51,007 nt of DNA from Zygnema cylindricum (lineage: Eukaryota > Streptophyta > Zygnematophyceae > Zygnematales > Zygnemataceae). Each line of letters begins with the position of its first letter. Positions within the stretch are counted from its first letter, which is position 1. The notes beneath the pieces are model-generated. The model was not told the DNA's origin and searched no databases. It saw only the letters and a program-made list of their open reading frames with translations. The translations under genes and the position numbers were made by a program. This document shows, in pieces, positions 41,236 through 51,007 of this stretch. The stretch spans positions 299,350-350,356 of the forward strand of contig JBBHKE010000533.1 of assembly GCA_037447655.1 (NCBI GenBank). Direction: 5' to 3'.

Positions 41236-41420
41236 CAACGTACGGAAAAGCCCAGCGTACAGAAAAGCTCCGTACGGTAAAGCCCGATGTGCGGAAAAGC
41301 CCAGCGTACGGAAAAGCCCAGCGTACGGAAAAGCCCAGCGTACGGAAAAGCCCGTAGCACGGAAAACCCAGCGTACGGAAATCCACACGTACAAAAAAGC
41401 CCAACGTACAGAAAAGCTGA
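41236..41420 (+). repeat. 17-20-bp tandem repeat, about 10 copies
   Basis: Unit agcgtacggaaaagccc, with variants. The three central copies are identical; the flanks are degraded. Its ORF (Arg-Thr-Leu-Gly-Phe-Ser type) is an artefact. Confidence 0.88.
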
Positions 41421-41712
41421 TCGGTAGACAGTGAATCGTTGCTATTCGGTGCCATATTTACGCTCTATCATCACAGAATAGTGTTGATAACATTATTTTG
41501 TTTTGTTTCACACTAATATATTGAATGGGGTTAACAAAGCCACGTCAACCTTACGCTGTTAATTTCTCAGCTCTACTGTAGTTATTGTTCTCGCGGTACT
41601 CTTTAACGTGTCTTCTCATTTTATCGACGCGGTAAGTGGAGTACACCATGCATCACTATGGTAATAAATTTTTAACAATCTAAACTTTGAACAGATGACA
41701 TTTCTTTATTAA

Positions 41713-41785
41713 GGGGGTGTAGCTCATATGGTAGAGCGCTCGCTTTGCATGCGAGAGGTACGGGGATCGATGCCCCGCGTCTCCA
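41713..41785 (+). tRNA. tRNA-Ala (anticodon UGC), no intron
   Basis: 73 nt fold into a full cloverleaf. Acceptor stem ggggGTG pairs with the 3' side CGTCTCC, including the G3-U70 pair that identifies alanine tRNA. D arm lies around agctcatatggtagagc. Anticodon stem CTCGC/GCGAG encloses the loop TTTGCAT with anticodon TGC. The T arm CGGGG/CCCCG encloses ATCGATG. Discriminator base is A. The A-box-like tagctcatatgg and B-box-like ggatcgatgcc match RNA polymerase III internal promoters, and a T-run follows at 41793. It looks functional. The hAT-like element inserted 126 bp downstream. Confidence 0.95.
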
Positions 41786-41910
41786 TTCGTGATGTTTTTT
41801 ATTTTTTCCAGGATGAGCCGGCGGGCCTTCTTTTTTCCCTCCGCGAGATGCTTTGCGAGGAGTTTCACGGACGGGCGGCCGATAGGCGCACTATTCGCAT
41901 CGCCCCCTGG

Positions 41911-43472
41911 CAGAGGTCGCAAAAGTGAAAATTTCCGATACCCGAATACGACATTTTTATTTTTCACAATCCGAACACCCGAAATCCGAGTTTTTGCACG
42001 CTCCTAAATTGTTACCGGGTTACCCGATAAGCGTTTACGAAATAAATAAAAAACTTGATTTCTCGCGACTACCCGTACCCGCCCGTCCCCCGCCCGTCCC
42101 CGCCCGTCCCCGCTCGTACCCGCCCGTACCCGCCCGTACCCGCCCGTACCCGCCCGCACCGCCCGCCCGTACCCGCCCGCACGCCCGCCCGTCCCCGCCC
42201 GTACCCCGCCCGCACGCCCGCCCGTCCCCGCCCGTACCCGCCCGCCACGCCCGCCCGCACGCCCGCCCGTCCCCGCCCGTACCCGCCCGCCACGCCCGCC
42301 CGTCCCCTCGCACGCCCGCCCGTCCCCGCCCGTACCCGCCCCGCACGCCCGCCCGTCCCCGCCCGTACCCCGCCCGCACGCCCCGCCCCGTCCCCGCCCG
42401 TACCCGCCCGCACGCCCGCCCGTCCCCCGCCCGTACCCGCCCGCACGCCCGCCCGTCCCCCGCCCGTACCCGCCCGCACGCCCGCCCGCACGCCCGCCCG
42501 TCCCCGCCTGTACCCGCCCGCACGCCCGCCCGCACGCCCGCCCGTCCCCGCCCGTACCCGCCCGCACGCCCGCCCGTCCCCGCCCGTACCCCCGCCCGCA
42601 CGCCCGCCCGTCCCCGCCCGTACCCGCCCGCACGCCCGCCCGCACGCCCGCCCGTCCCCGCCCGTACCCGCCCGCACGCCCGCCCGCACGCCCGCCCGTA
42701 CCCGCCCGCACGCCCGCCCGTCCCCGCCCGTACCCGCCCGCACGCCCGCCCGTCCCCGCCCGTACCCGCCCGCACGCCCGCCCGTCCCCGCCTGTACCTG
42801 CCCGCACGCCCGCCCGTCCCCCGCCCGTACCCGCCCGCACGCCCGCCCCGTCCCCGCCCGCACGCCCGCCTGTCCCCGCCCGTACCCGCCCGCACGCCCG
42901 CCCGTCCCCGCCCGTACCCGCCCGCCCGCACGCCCGCACGCCCGCACGCCCGCACACGCCCGTACCCGCCCGCACCCGCCCGCACCCGCCCGCACGCCCG
43001 CACACGCCCCGCACGCCCGCACACGCCCGTACCCGCCCGCACCCGCCCGCACGCCCGCACACGCCCGCACCCCCCGCACACGCCCGCACGCCCGCACGCC
43101 CGCACACCCCCCCGCACGCACGCCCGCACACGCCCACACGCCTGCAAGTCCGCACACGCCCTCACGCCCGCACCCGCCCGCACCCGAATTGTACAAAATT
43201 AATGGTACATCTCCCTGATACCTTCCACGAGTACAAAGTACAAAAATGTTGTATAGTATGGACACTACTGCACTCTACTATAGTGGACGTACCTACAAAA
43301 CCTTCAATTTTTTGCTAACCCAGCCATACCCGAATTTGTTTTTTTTTTTTTTAAATCACCCAACCGAATCCAGCCGGCCCCCAAAATTTGGCACCCAAAT
43401 CCGTTCCGGATCCGACCCGAGCGGGAGGGTACCGGGCGGGTACAGATTAGGGTAACCCGATTGCAACCTCTG
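41911..43472. mobile_element. hAT-like non-autonomous element with expanded CCCG-rich core
   Basis: The ends are inverted: CAGAGGTCGCAA at 41911 and TTGCAACCTCTG at 43472. Flanks read ccccctgg and cccccatgg, which fit an 8-bp target duplication with one indel. The inner right end, gattagggtaacccgattgc, and the flanking blocks match the interrupted copy at 8288-9698. Subterminal CGGGTACGGG-type repeats are usual in plant hAT elements; here they occupy 1.1 kb. Family assignment is by end sequence and target length only; no transposase is present. Confidence 0.7.
42070..43185 (-). repeat. 1.1-kb CCCG-rich satellite-like array
   Basis: Basic words cccgcccgtacccgcccgca and cgcccgcccgtccccgcccg alternate in higher-order units of roughly 46-60 bp, becoming cacgcccgcaca near 42950-43160. 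The minus strand is therefore GGGCGGGTACGGGCGGG, dense in G-runs and CpG. Long ORFs in several frames on both strands (Pro/Arg/Ala or Gly/Arg/Val repeats, up to 425 codons) are repeat products. Confidence 0.95.
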
Positions 43473-43479
43473 CCCCCAT

Positions 43480-43606
43480 GGCGCCTCCGCACATCGCCTT
43501 TTTTTGGGCGGCGCCTCCGCACATCGCCTTCTTTCGGGCGGCGCCTCCGCACATCGCCTTCTTTCGGGCGGCGCCTCCGCACATCGCCTTCTTTCGGGTG
43601 GCGCCG
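43480..43606 (+). repeat. 30-bp GC-rich repeat, four copies
   Basis: Unit ggcgcctccgcacatcgcct followed by tctttcgggc. It lies directly beside the right end of the hAT-like element; the left flank (gcgcactattcgcatcgccc) has a related cgcatcgcc word. Confidence 0.9.
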
Positions 43607-43639
43607 CCTCTGTCTCGTATTGAGAGACCCAAGGACACC

Positions 43640-43840
43640 GTAAAAAACTATTGAAAACCAAAGAACCCCCTAGAAAACTCATAAAAGTCCTAGAAAACTA
43701 TAAAAAAAAAAACTCTTAAAAGCCCTAAAAAACTGAACGACTCTAGAAAACCCAAGAACACTAAAAAAAAAAACACTCAAAAACCCTACAACACTCTAAA
43801 ATAACTCTAACAAACCCTAGAACACCTTAAGCAACCTTGG
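43640..43840. repeat. Degenerate telomere-like A-rich tract
   Basis: Repeated forms of aaaaccctagaaaac and aaaccctaaaaaact with many A-runs. Similar, shorter tracts are at 14648-14700 and 22030-22095. Confidence 0.5.
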
Positions 43841-43954
43841 CCAAACTGTGAAAAAACTCTCAAAAGGAGAGGTAGGAAAGTGAGACGAAAAAATGGGTGA
43901 TCAAAACTTACCGGATCCTTGAGATCCCCTTCTGAAGAAGGACTGTCTCGTCGT

Positions 43955-45194
43955 CCTTTTCCCCCTCTCCTCGTCCTCCTTGTCCTCGTCCTCCTCCTCG
44001 TCCTCCTCCTCCTCCTCCTCGTCCCTCTCCACCTCCCCCTCCTCCTCCCCCTCCCCCTCCTCCTCCTCCCCCTCCCCCACCCTCCCCCCTCCCCCTCCCC
44101 CTCCCCCTCCCCCTCCCCCTCCCCCTCCCCCTCCCCCTCCCCCTCCCCCTCCCCCTCCCCCTCCCCCTCCCCCTCCACCTCCCCCTCCCCCTCCCCCTCC
44201 CCCTCCCCCTCTCCCTCCCCCTCCCCCTCTCCCTCTCCCTCCCCCTCCTCCCCTCCTCCTCCTCCCCCTTCCCCTCCCCCTCTCCCTCCCCCTCTCCCTC
44301 CCCCTCCCCCTCCCCTATCCTCCCCCTCCCCTCCTCCTCCCCCTCCACCTCCCCCTCCCCCTCCCCCTCTCCCCTCCCCCTCCCCCTCCCCCCCCTCCCC
44401 CCTCCCCCTCTCCCTCCCCCTCCCCCTCCCCCCCCCTCCCCCTCCCCCTCCCCCTCCCCCTCTCCCTCCCCCTCCTCCTCCCCCTCCCCCTCCTCCTCCT
44501 CCTCCCCCTCCCCCTCTCCCTCCCCCTCCCCCTCCCCCTCCCCCTCCCCCTTCCCCTCCCCCTCCCCCCCCCTCCCCCTCCCCCTCCCCCTCCCCCTCCC
44601 CCTCCCCCTCCCCCTCCCCCTCCCCCTCCCCCTCTCCCTCCCCCTCCTCCTCCCCCTCCCCCTCCCCCTCCTCCTCCTCCTCCCCCCTCCCCCTCTCCCT
44701 CCCCCCCCTCCCCCTCCCCCTCCACCTCCCCCTCCCCCTCTCCCTCCCCCTCCTCCTCCCCCTCCTCCTCCCCCTCCTCCCCCTTCCCCTCCCATCCCCC
44801 TCCTCCTCCCCCTCCTTCTCCTCCTCCTCCCCCTCCCCCTCCCCCTCCCCCTCTCCCTCCCCCTCCCCCTCCCCCTCTCCCTCCCCCTCCCCCTCTCCCT
44901 CCCCCTCCCCTCCTCCTCCCCCTCCACCTCCCCCTCCTCCTCCCCCCTCCCCCTCTCCCTCCCCCTCCCCCTCCCCCTCCTCCTCCCCCTCCTCCCCCTC
45001 CCCCTCCCCCTCTCCCTCCCCCTCCCCCTCCCCCTCTCCCTCCCCTCCCCCTCCCCCTCTTCCTCCCGCTCCTCCTCCTCTCCCTCCCCCTCCTCCCCCC
45101 CCTCCCCCTCCCCCTCCCCCCTCCCCTTCCCCCTCCCCCTCCCCCCCCCCTTCCCCTCTCCCTCATCCTCCCCCCTCCTCCTCCCCCTCCTCCT
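43955..45194 (+). repeat. 1.25-kb pyrimidine tract (CCCCCT/CCTCCT/TCCCTC)
   Basis: Nearly uninterrupted C and T on the plus strand, mostly ccctcc and cctcct units. The long Pro/Ser/Leu ORFs (plus) and Gly/Arg/Glu ORFs (minus), each above 400 codons, come from the repeat. Confidence 0.97.
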
Positions 45195-45381
45195 CGCTAT
45201 TAGTATTTTATTTTTTTGCCACTTCTCCGTACACACTTTCCGGATTGTGGATGTGACGGTTGCAATTGAAAGATAAGATTCTCAGCTTCCGGTTGGTGGT
45301 TTCAAATCGGATAAGTGGGTACGGAGAAAAGATGTTTTAAGTGGCGAAAAAATTATTTACAATAATAGCGATACAGGGGTG
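45194..45381. mobile_element. MITE-A copy missing its left tip
   Basis: Begins CGCTATTAGTATTTT directly at the edge of the pyrimidine tract; the first ~12 bases of the family end are absent. The right end is aataatagcgatacagggg. The centre has gacggttgcaattgaaagat and aaaagatgttttaagtggcg. Confidence 0.72.
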
Positions 45382-46650
45382 AAGTTTGTCAAAAGTTATG
45401 GAGTCACCCAAATATCATCGAGCAAACCAATTTCTACAAAGTATTGAGTGCGATTTAATTTAAGCAAGAAATAACCTTTGAGCTTAATAAGAAAGTTCGG
45501 TGACAAATAATTTGAGTACATGGGAACCAAATAAATGAAAAGCCAAAACCAAAATGGAAACCAGAATGAAGGAGGAAGCAAAATAAAACGGAAAAAACTG
45601 TAAAATGAACAAACACATGAACAAAGGACGCAGAAAAAGAACAACAAGCACAAAACCAAAAACTAAACAAGGCACCCAAATAAGGTCCGTATACAAAAAA
45701 CAAGAAGCAAATGTAGTAACACATATTCACTTCAAAAGTTGATCAATTTAACCATTGGCTAAGGTATATAGTAGGAACAAAAACATATCTTGTGATTGTT
45801 TGATTTGATTTTCATCAATAAATAATCCAAAATTAAGTTCCTTGCCTCTATTTTACTAGCAATGTTTTTGTATCATATTGTGTTAACGAACTTCATTTGT
45901 TCTTTGATTTTGTGACATCTGATATATACAGTGTGTCGCAATGGTGTGGTGAACAAAAACCAAATGAGTATGTGGAAACACATGAAAGGAAAAGCTGAAA
46001 CGAAAAGAAATACTGAAACGAAAAGAAAAACCGAAACGAAAGGAAAAACAGAAACGAAAGGAAAAACTGAAATGAAAGGAAAAACTGAAACGAAAAGAAA
46101 AACTGAAACGAAAGGAAAACTCGAAACAAAAGAAAAACCGAAACGGATGGAAAACTGAAGCGAAGTTAAAAACCGAAGGGAAATTAAAAACTGAAGCCAA
46201 AAGAAAGACTGAAACGAAAAGAAAAACTGAAATGAAAGAAAAAACTGAAACCAAAGGAGAAACCGATATGAAGCTGGTAAGGTCCGGTACATGTTAATGA
46301 TGACACCAATGTAGTGATTGTCGGTACCATCTTATTGATGAAAAGCTTCACATGTGAGAAAAAAATGAGCTTCACATTTAAAAAAACCGAGCTTTGTTAA
46401 GAAAGCTCGATGGTTTTTTTTTTTTTTTTTTTGGTAAACCACCTGAGTTCATTAGAACAAAAGCAATGAAAAGCCAAAAAGAAACTTGAAAAAACGAACA
46501 ACAGGAGCAAACAAACTAAAAATAGAAAAGACTGTGAAAGAAAATAATATGCGGCGTTGTTAGTTTCACCCATTCAAAAGGACAAAAAAAATTACACACA
46601 AAAGCAAACTTGTGATTGATAACCGTTGTTGGAAATATAGTGTGTACTCT
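45382..46650. other. AT-rich spacer with retrotransposon 3' tails and an 18-bp repeat
   Basis: No gene. Minus-strand retrotransposon-like tail fragments occur at about 45470-45560 (ttaataagaaagttcgg) and 46380-46470 (ttaagaaagctcgatgg plus a T-run). They match ttaaaaagc-cgatgg at 23660 and 46710. Confidence 0.5.
45985..46265 (+). repeat. 15-18-bp tandem repeat, about 15 copies
   Basis: Unit gaaacgaaaagaaaaactga with g/a variation. It gives Lys-Thr-Glu-Thr or Phe-Ser repeats in translation, which I treat as artefacts. Confidence 0.88.
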
Positions 46651-46679
46651 AGTTCTATTTCCGAACTCTAGGGGTATTC

Positions 46680-49600
46680 ACAAGAAAGACAAAGTTAAAA
46701 GCAGGATAAATTAAAAAGCACGATGGTAACCCATCTGAGTCCAGGGTACAAAAGAGGGTGGCAAGGCCATAAATGAAAAAACTACTAAAAAAAACAAAAA
46801 AAACGATGGAAAAAAAAAAAAAAAAAAAAAAAAAAAAACAATCAACAAGGAAAATAAAAGCACCCAAACTCAAAATGAAAAGCACGACAACACAAAAAAC
46901 CAAACCACAACCCCAACCCCAAATCAATTAAATATCTACGAAAAGCAACCTCGTAAGTCCCCCTAGCCTTGGGGGGCACATTGAGGGAGTTCCGGAAACA
47001 CGGCGACGATCCATAACCCCAACAGCTGATCGGAGGATAATTGATGCCAACACTCTCAGTAAAGCCACCAATAAGCGTTTACAATAAAAAAAAGTAAGGA
47101 CCGAAGGAGGAGGGCTCCCAAGTCCTCGACGCTCGAAAGCACGTCGAGCACAAGTACGGAAAAAATCGTCCACTGCAACACCCAAACAACCAAAGATCTC
47201 GACCGCCATCGGAATAAAGTCCTCTATAGGGTCCTGGTGGGCATAATCACGCTCCTTCGCCTTAGCGGCATCACGAGGTGCCACCCCAACATGTTGAGCC
47301 GCTTGACCAACAACTGTAGCTGAAGTAGGGGCTACAAGTAGGGTTTGCCAGAACAATATCACCGAAGATGCAACGGGCACCATCAAGAAAAACAACATCG
47401 ATCCGACGCGAGAGAATGATATGAGAAACCTCTCGACGCACAAAAAATCCCCCTTCCGAAGCAATAGTCGCAATGGTGTTGCGAAGTGTCATGCGCCTGG
47501 ATCAAATCTACCCCATGGGAGCAACTAAGCAAATGGACACCATCAGGCACCAAGACACGACAACATGCACAAACAAGAGAGCCAAGTAAAAGAGGATGGG
47601 GGAGGCCAAGGCGAAATTCGAGGGCGGTGGTGAATTGAGCAGGTGGAAATCGGAGAGTGGCCAAAATAGGAGTGGCGAAAAGCCAAGACCCACAACCAGG
47701 TCCACCATAAGAGAGAAGACGGGCACGCAAAGAATCAGAGGGAAGCGCTTTGAGAAGGTCGGATTTAATGGCGGCGACAACCCGATCAGAAATCGATTCC
47801 TAAACACGCTCAACATATTTTGTAACAAGGGTGGAGAAAATTGGCACATCCACTAGGGCACGGGGAGGAAGAGAACATGACGCGTCCAATAGAGATCGTT
47901 GGAAGGCAAACACAATGTGTGAAACCTGGGGGATAACAGTAGCTAGAACGAGGGTGTCCCCAGCCAAGAAACGGGAAACAAGAGTAGAGGCAATAAGACA
48001 TCAACTTCCCCAATAGGCAACAGGAGCAAAACGAGCAGTGGATAATAGACCCAACCCCCTAGTAGAGACAGGGAGGGATGCCTGAATGCGGGCCGATAGC
48101 CTAGACTCGCGATCAAATGCCCCACGACAAAACAGAGTGTGGAGGACATCCATGAGGCGATCGTCAAAAGTCGAGAGAGAGGAGATAAATGTCGGAGTGG
48201 GAGGGGACGTACGAGTAAGGTAAGAAGGGCGGTGGGGAAAACACCTGGTTAACATAGGAAAAGCAACTTGGGGATGGAGAGGGAGAGGAAGATCGTCTAC
48301 TTGGGCATGATCTGCCAGTAAAGCATCATGAAGGAATTGGGTCACGAAAGTATCCGAACCAAGGGGGCAACCAAGCACCCGAAAGCAATTGGAGGGAAAA
48401 ACGATTTGAAAACCAGGAGGAGTAAACGAAAGTGGAATATCCTGAGGAGCCCAAATAACACAATTCAACGGCTAGACTAAAAGGTTGAGTTCGGCTAAAC
48501 GTTCCTTAAAAAAATCATATGCCAACACGACTTGTTCTCTATGCCCAATAATGTGCGTATCATCTGCGACCGAAGAGAAAAGGCAAGAAGGGAAGGCGGC
48601 CGCGGAGGCACGAAGGGCCCGGTAATGGGCGAGGGCGAACAAAGGTCCGCCGAGAGGGTCGCCTTGGCGAGTGGCAGTAGCAGAGGAGATAGGAATGAGA
48701 TCACCATCGGTCGAGAAGGAAAGGTTGCTTGTCAAAGAATAGAAAGCCCTCACAAAGGGGAATAATTGGACAATCGGAGATGGAGCCGCCATAAGCTCTA
48801 AAAAAATCATGTTCCGATCCACCGTATTAAAGGCATTGAAACGTCGACCTGAAGGACAAACCAACGCGGATGTAGATCCAACAAAGCCCAAATCTTATGG
48901 ACTACGGCCTCACATCCCCCTCTCGTGGCCACTCCAAATTGATGAGGAGAAAAATAATCATGGAAAGCTGGTTGGAGCTAGAGACATATCGCACGAGCCA
49001 CCAATCTATATAAAACCTCTCCCACGGCGATAGGGCGGATCCCACCATTAGATTTGGCGACTGCCACAAGGCGGGACGCCGTGAGAAGATCACAAATCCG
49101 AGGGGGAACATCCCCACTAGCAATAAGGGAACATACTCGAAAAAACACATCGAACCCCCGGGCACCCGATTCAGGGGGCAAAACATCGCAAAACAACTCA
49201 TACACTGTGCCCGAGGGGGCGTGCACCCGATTCAGGGGGCAAAACATCGCGAAACAACTCATACACTGTGCCCGAGGGGGCGTGCACCCGATTCAGGGGG
49301 CAAAACGTCGCAAAGCAGCTCATACACTGTGCTCGAGGGCCCCCTTGCTGAAAGATGAGGAGAAGAGCTAAGAACCTTAATGAAAACCTCCCGATCCAAA
49401 GTAAAACTCTCAAAAGGCTCAAAGGCGTGGATGGAAGGGGGTAAATGGGAAGGGGCAGGGGGGTTGAGAGCTCGAAGAACCTCAATAGTGGAAGAAGATC
49501 CGGGGGTAGGGGTGAATGGGTGTAGGGCCCGAACCGCTCGAGAAAGCTCACCAACACGGCCTAAGTGAACTGCTCGACGATAAGAGGTCGGGACATCTGA

Positions 49601-49935
49601 TGGCATACGTGGCTGACGTGGTATGAAAGAGGTGCTCGATACCCGATCCTCATGCTCGGCGTGGAGGGCCTTCCAGTCACCACGAAAGAATCGGCGACAA
49701 CGGGCCATAGTTTCTCTAGCCTCACTGCCTCCTCCAGGACTTGGAAGGACTAACACCTAGAGAGAGAACATAAGAAGAAGGTGCCAAGGAGCAATGTCCA
49801 CCGGGTCTGAAGAAATGTGGGACAAGGGGAGGTGTAGGGCATCTTGTACTATTGTCCTGACGGCCATAGGAATACGGGTGTACAATCGCAGGCGGGGGGC
49901 TCCCAAATCGTAAGCCCCAAAGACAAAGTAAGGAA
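46680..49935 (-). pseudogene. Non-LTR retrotransposon with reverse transcriptase and C-terminal nuclease-like domain, broken
   Basis: Minus-strand frames cover, in order: an N-terminal part (IPMAVRTIVQDALHLPLSH, 49.9 kb; GRVGELSRAVRALHPFTP, 49.6 kb); the reverse-transcriptase fingers (GGIRPIAVGEVLYRLVARAI, 49.0 kb); the palm (ATATRQGDPLGGPLFALAH and SVADDTHIIG, about 48.6 kb), where ADD is the metal-binding pair; the thumb region (48.0-48.47 kb); and a Cys/His plus D..D nuclease-like end (47.2-47.6 kb). Breaks: an in-frame TAG at 49757-49759, a 61-bp triplication at about 49163-49345 that shifts the frame, and at least five further frame changes. It copied itself through RNA when alive (family knowledge); this copy cannot encode a full protein. 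Homologue: 23640-24908. Confidence 0.8.
49163..49345 (-). repeat. 61-bp triplication inside the retrotransposon
   Basis: Each unit contains cacccgattcagggggcaaa and a (c/t)gcaaa(a/g)ca(a/g)ctcataca block. The units start at 49163, 49224 and 49285. The period is not a multiple of three, so each added unit shifts the reading frame. Confidence 0.9.
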
Positions 49936-51007
49936 TAACGTATAATATTTATATGAGGTTTACTTCATTTTATTGAATATTTTGGTATGATATGGGTAAA
50001 AATCAAATAATCGGTAAACAATTCGTAAACACTATATAAACATTACACAAACATTCCTTATTTGCCACAGATGTGAATAATATTCCTTCTATTTCATGCG
50101 GCCCAGGCGAGACCAAAAAACTCTTAACATTACTCATTTTATTTTTCTTTTCTTTTCTGTTCTTACTTCCTAGTCTGTTAACATTTTTTTTATAAAACCT
50201 TTCACTTTCTGCTCATACCTTTCACTCCACCACTGCATTTAGGCGGCTTTCCTCCATTTTTTTCTAATATAAGTGCACTATTATAATTTAGTTTTACCAA
50301 TCCAGATGAGCTTTATTTAGAAAGCGCTAAAAAAGACAAATACTTCCGCGGGTGGTTGAAACATGTACCATGGTCAAACATGAGAAAATGAGGAACGCCA
50401 TGCGGTTTCTCCATCCTGTGGGTATATTTTACCATATAATACACATGTAATACACATATACTAAGCGTATAATACACATTTAGCCCACATGTAATAAACA
50501 TATAAAACACGTCATACACATATTAGACTGGATAACCACATAGCGTTTCCAATTGCTTTCGCACATTTGTACTGTGCTATATACATATAGCACACAGTGT
50601 AGTATGGGAAAAGGTGTTAATTAAGCAATAAACGAGTGACAAATCGACGACATTCGGATAATGTCAACATACGACCGAACACTTTAAAATTTAAACATTT
50701 GACATTTAGATGTTGGCAGTGACAAAATTTTACAATTGAACACTTCAATATCGAAACATTTTTTGACAATTTAACATTTTTTTATATTTTACCAAATTAA
50801 CATTTGAACATAAAATTCACCCCAACATCGTTAACCATAAAAATACAAAAAATGAAGATCGAGAAAAAATCGAATGACAATCCTCCATCTTCCAAAACCA
50901 AACGCCCTTTAAACCCACAAAAGATTGTAACAAAACCTCTTTCAAACCATTTACAAAAATGTGAATCTTTCGTCCTAGGAAAAGGAAAAGAAAAAGGAAA
51001 AGAAAAA
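49936..51007. other. AT-rich right end of the window
   Basis: No gene. The 50420-50530 part has repeated aatacacata-type words leading to the dispersed 45-bp motif at 50536-50577. From 50640, short words such as acatttgaca and aacatttg recur. The window ends in an aaaaggaaaag purine run. Confidence 0.45.

Noticed and set aside
42070-43185. CRISPR-like array
   Set aside because: Eukaryotic context; there are no constant repeats with unique spacers, only a graded satellite.
42004-43265. Overlapping ORFs of 380-425 codons, Pro/Arg/Ala-rich or Gly/Arg/Val-rich, on both strands
   Set aside because: All are translations of the CCCG-rich array; stops are absent in most frames because of composition, and no frame is preferred.
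43908-45256. ORFs above 400 codons rich in Pro/Ser/Leu or Gly/Arg/Glu
   Set aside because: Products of the pyrimidine tract; open in several frames on both strands with no domain or start context.
45893-46292. Phe/Ser-rich ORFs of 78-139 codons
   Set aside because: Translations of the 15-18-bp gaaacgaaaag repeat in three frames.

Overview
The window reads as nuclear DNA of a green plant in the streptophyte line. The evidence is a STAY-GREEN magnesium-dechelatase gene, a trihelix transcription factor, two VOZ transcription factors, spliced genes with GT-AG introns, a eukaryotic tRNA-Ala and TTTAGGG-like tracts. I cannot name the species. Low overall GC, heavy short-repeat load and unusual protein extensions would fit a bryophyte or a streptophyte alga as well as other lineages.

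Layout. 0.36-2.4 kb (minus): decayed, intron-bearing gene for an Ndc10/Crypton-like tyrosine recombinase. 2.4-13.7 kb: transposon-rich, with two abutting TTA-flanked PIF/Harbinger-type elements (3710-4494, 4498-5293), an uncertain ORF (6308-7198), a 32-bp minisatellite, a hAT-like element broken by two MITEs (8.3-9.7 kb), a four-layer transposon nest (9788-11960) and a purine tract. 14.7-19.5 kb (minus): five-exon STAY-GREEN gene. 20.9-21.8 kb (plus): single-exon trihelix factor. 23.6-24.9 kb (minus): 5'-truncated non-LTR retrotransposon. 28.1-33.4 kb (minus) and 34.5-38.6 kb (plus): two VOZ genes head to head, about 1 kb between start codons. 41.7 kb: tRNA-Ala(UGC). 41.9-43.5 kb: hAT-like element with a 1.1-kb CCCG-rich array. 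43.9-45.2 kb: a 1.25-kb pyrimidine tract. 46.7-49.9 kb (minus): broken non-LTR retrotransposon of the same family as the 24-kb copy.

The cellular genes do not form an obvious pathway. SGR acts in chlorophyll breakdown in the plastid; VOZ and trihelix proteins are nuclear regulators. The two VOZ genes share the intron site at the PW(G/D)AP|E junction, so they are paralogues, probably an old inverted duplication. Most of the rest is one set of short inverted-repeat elements whose ends read TACACCGTGTATCGCTATTAG or close variants, together with low-complexity arrays. Exon boundaries were read by eye from splice consensus, reading phase and family similarity; no transcript data were available.
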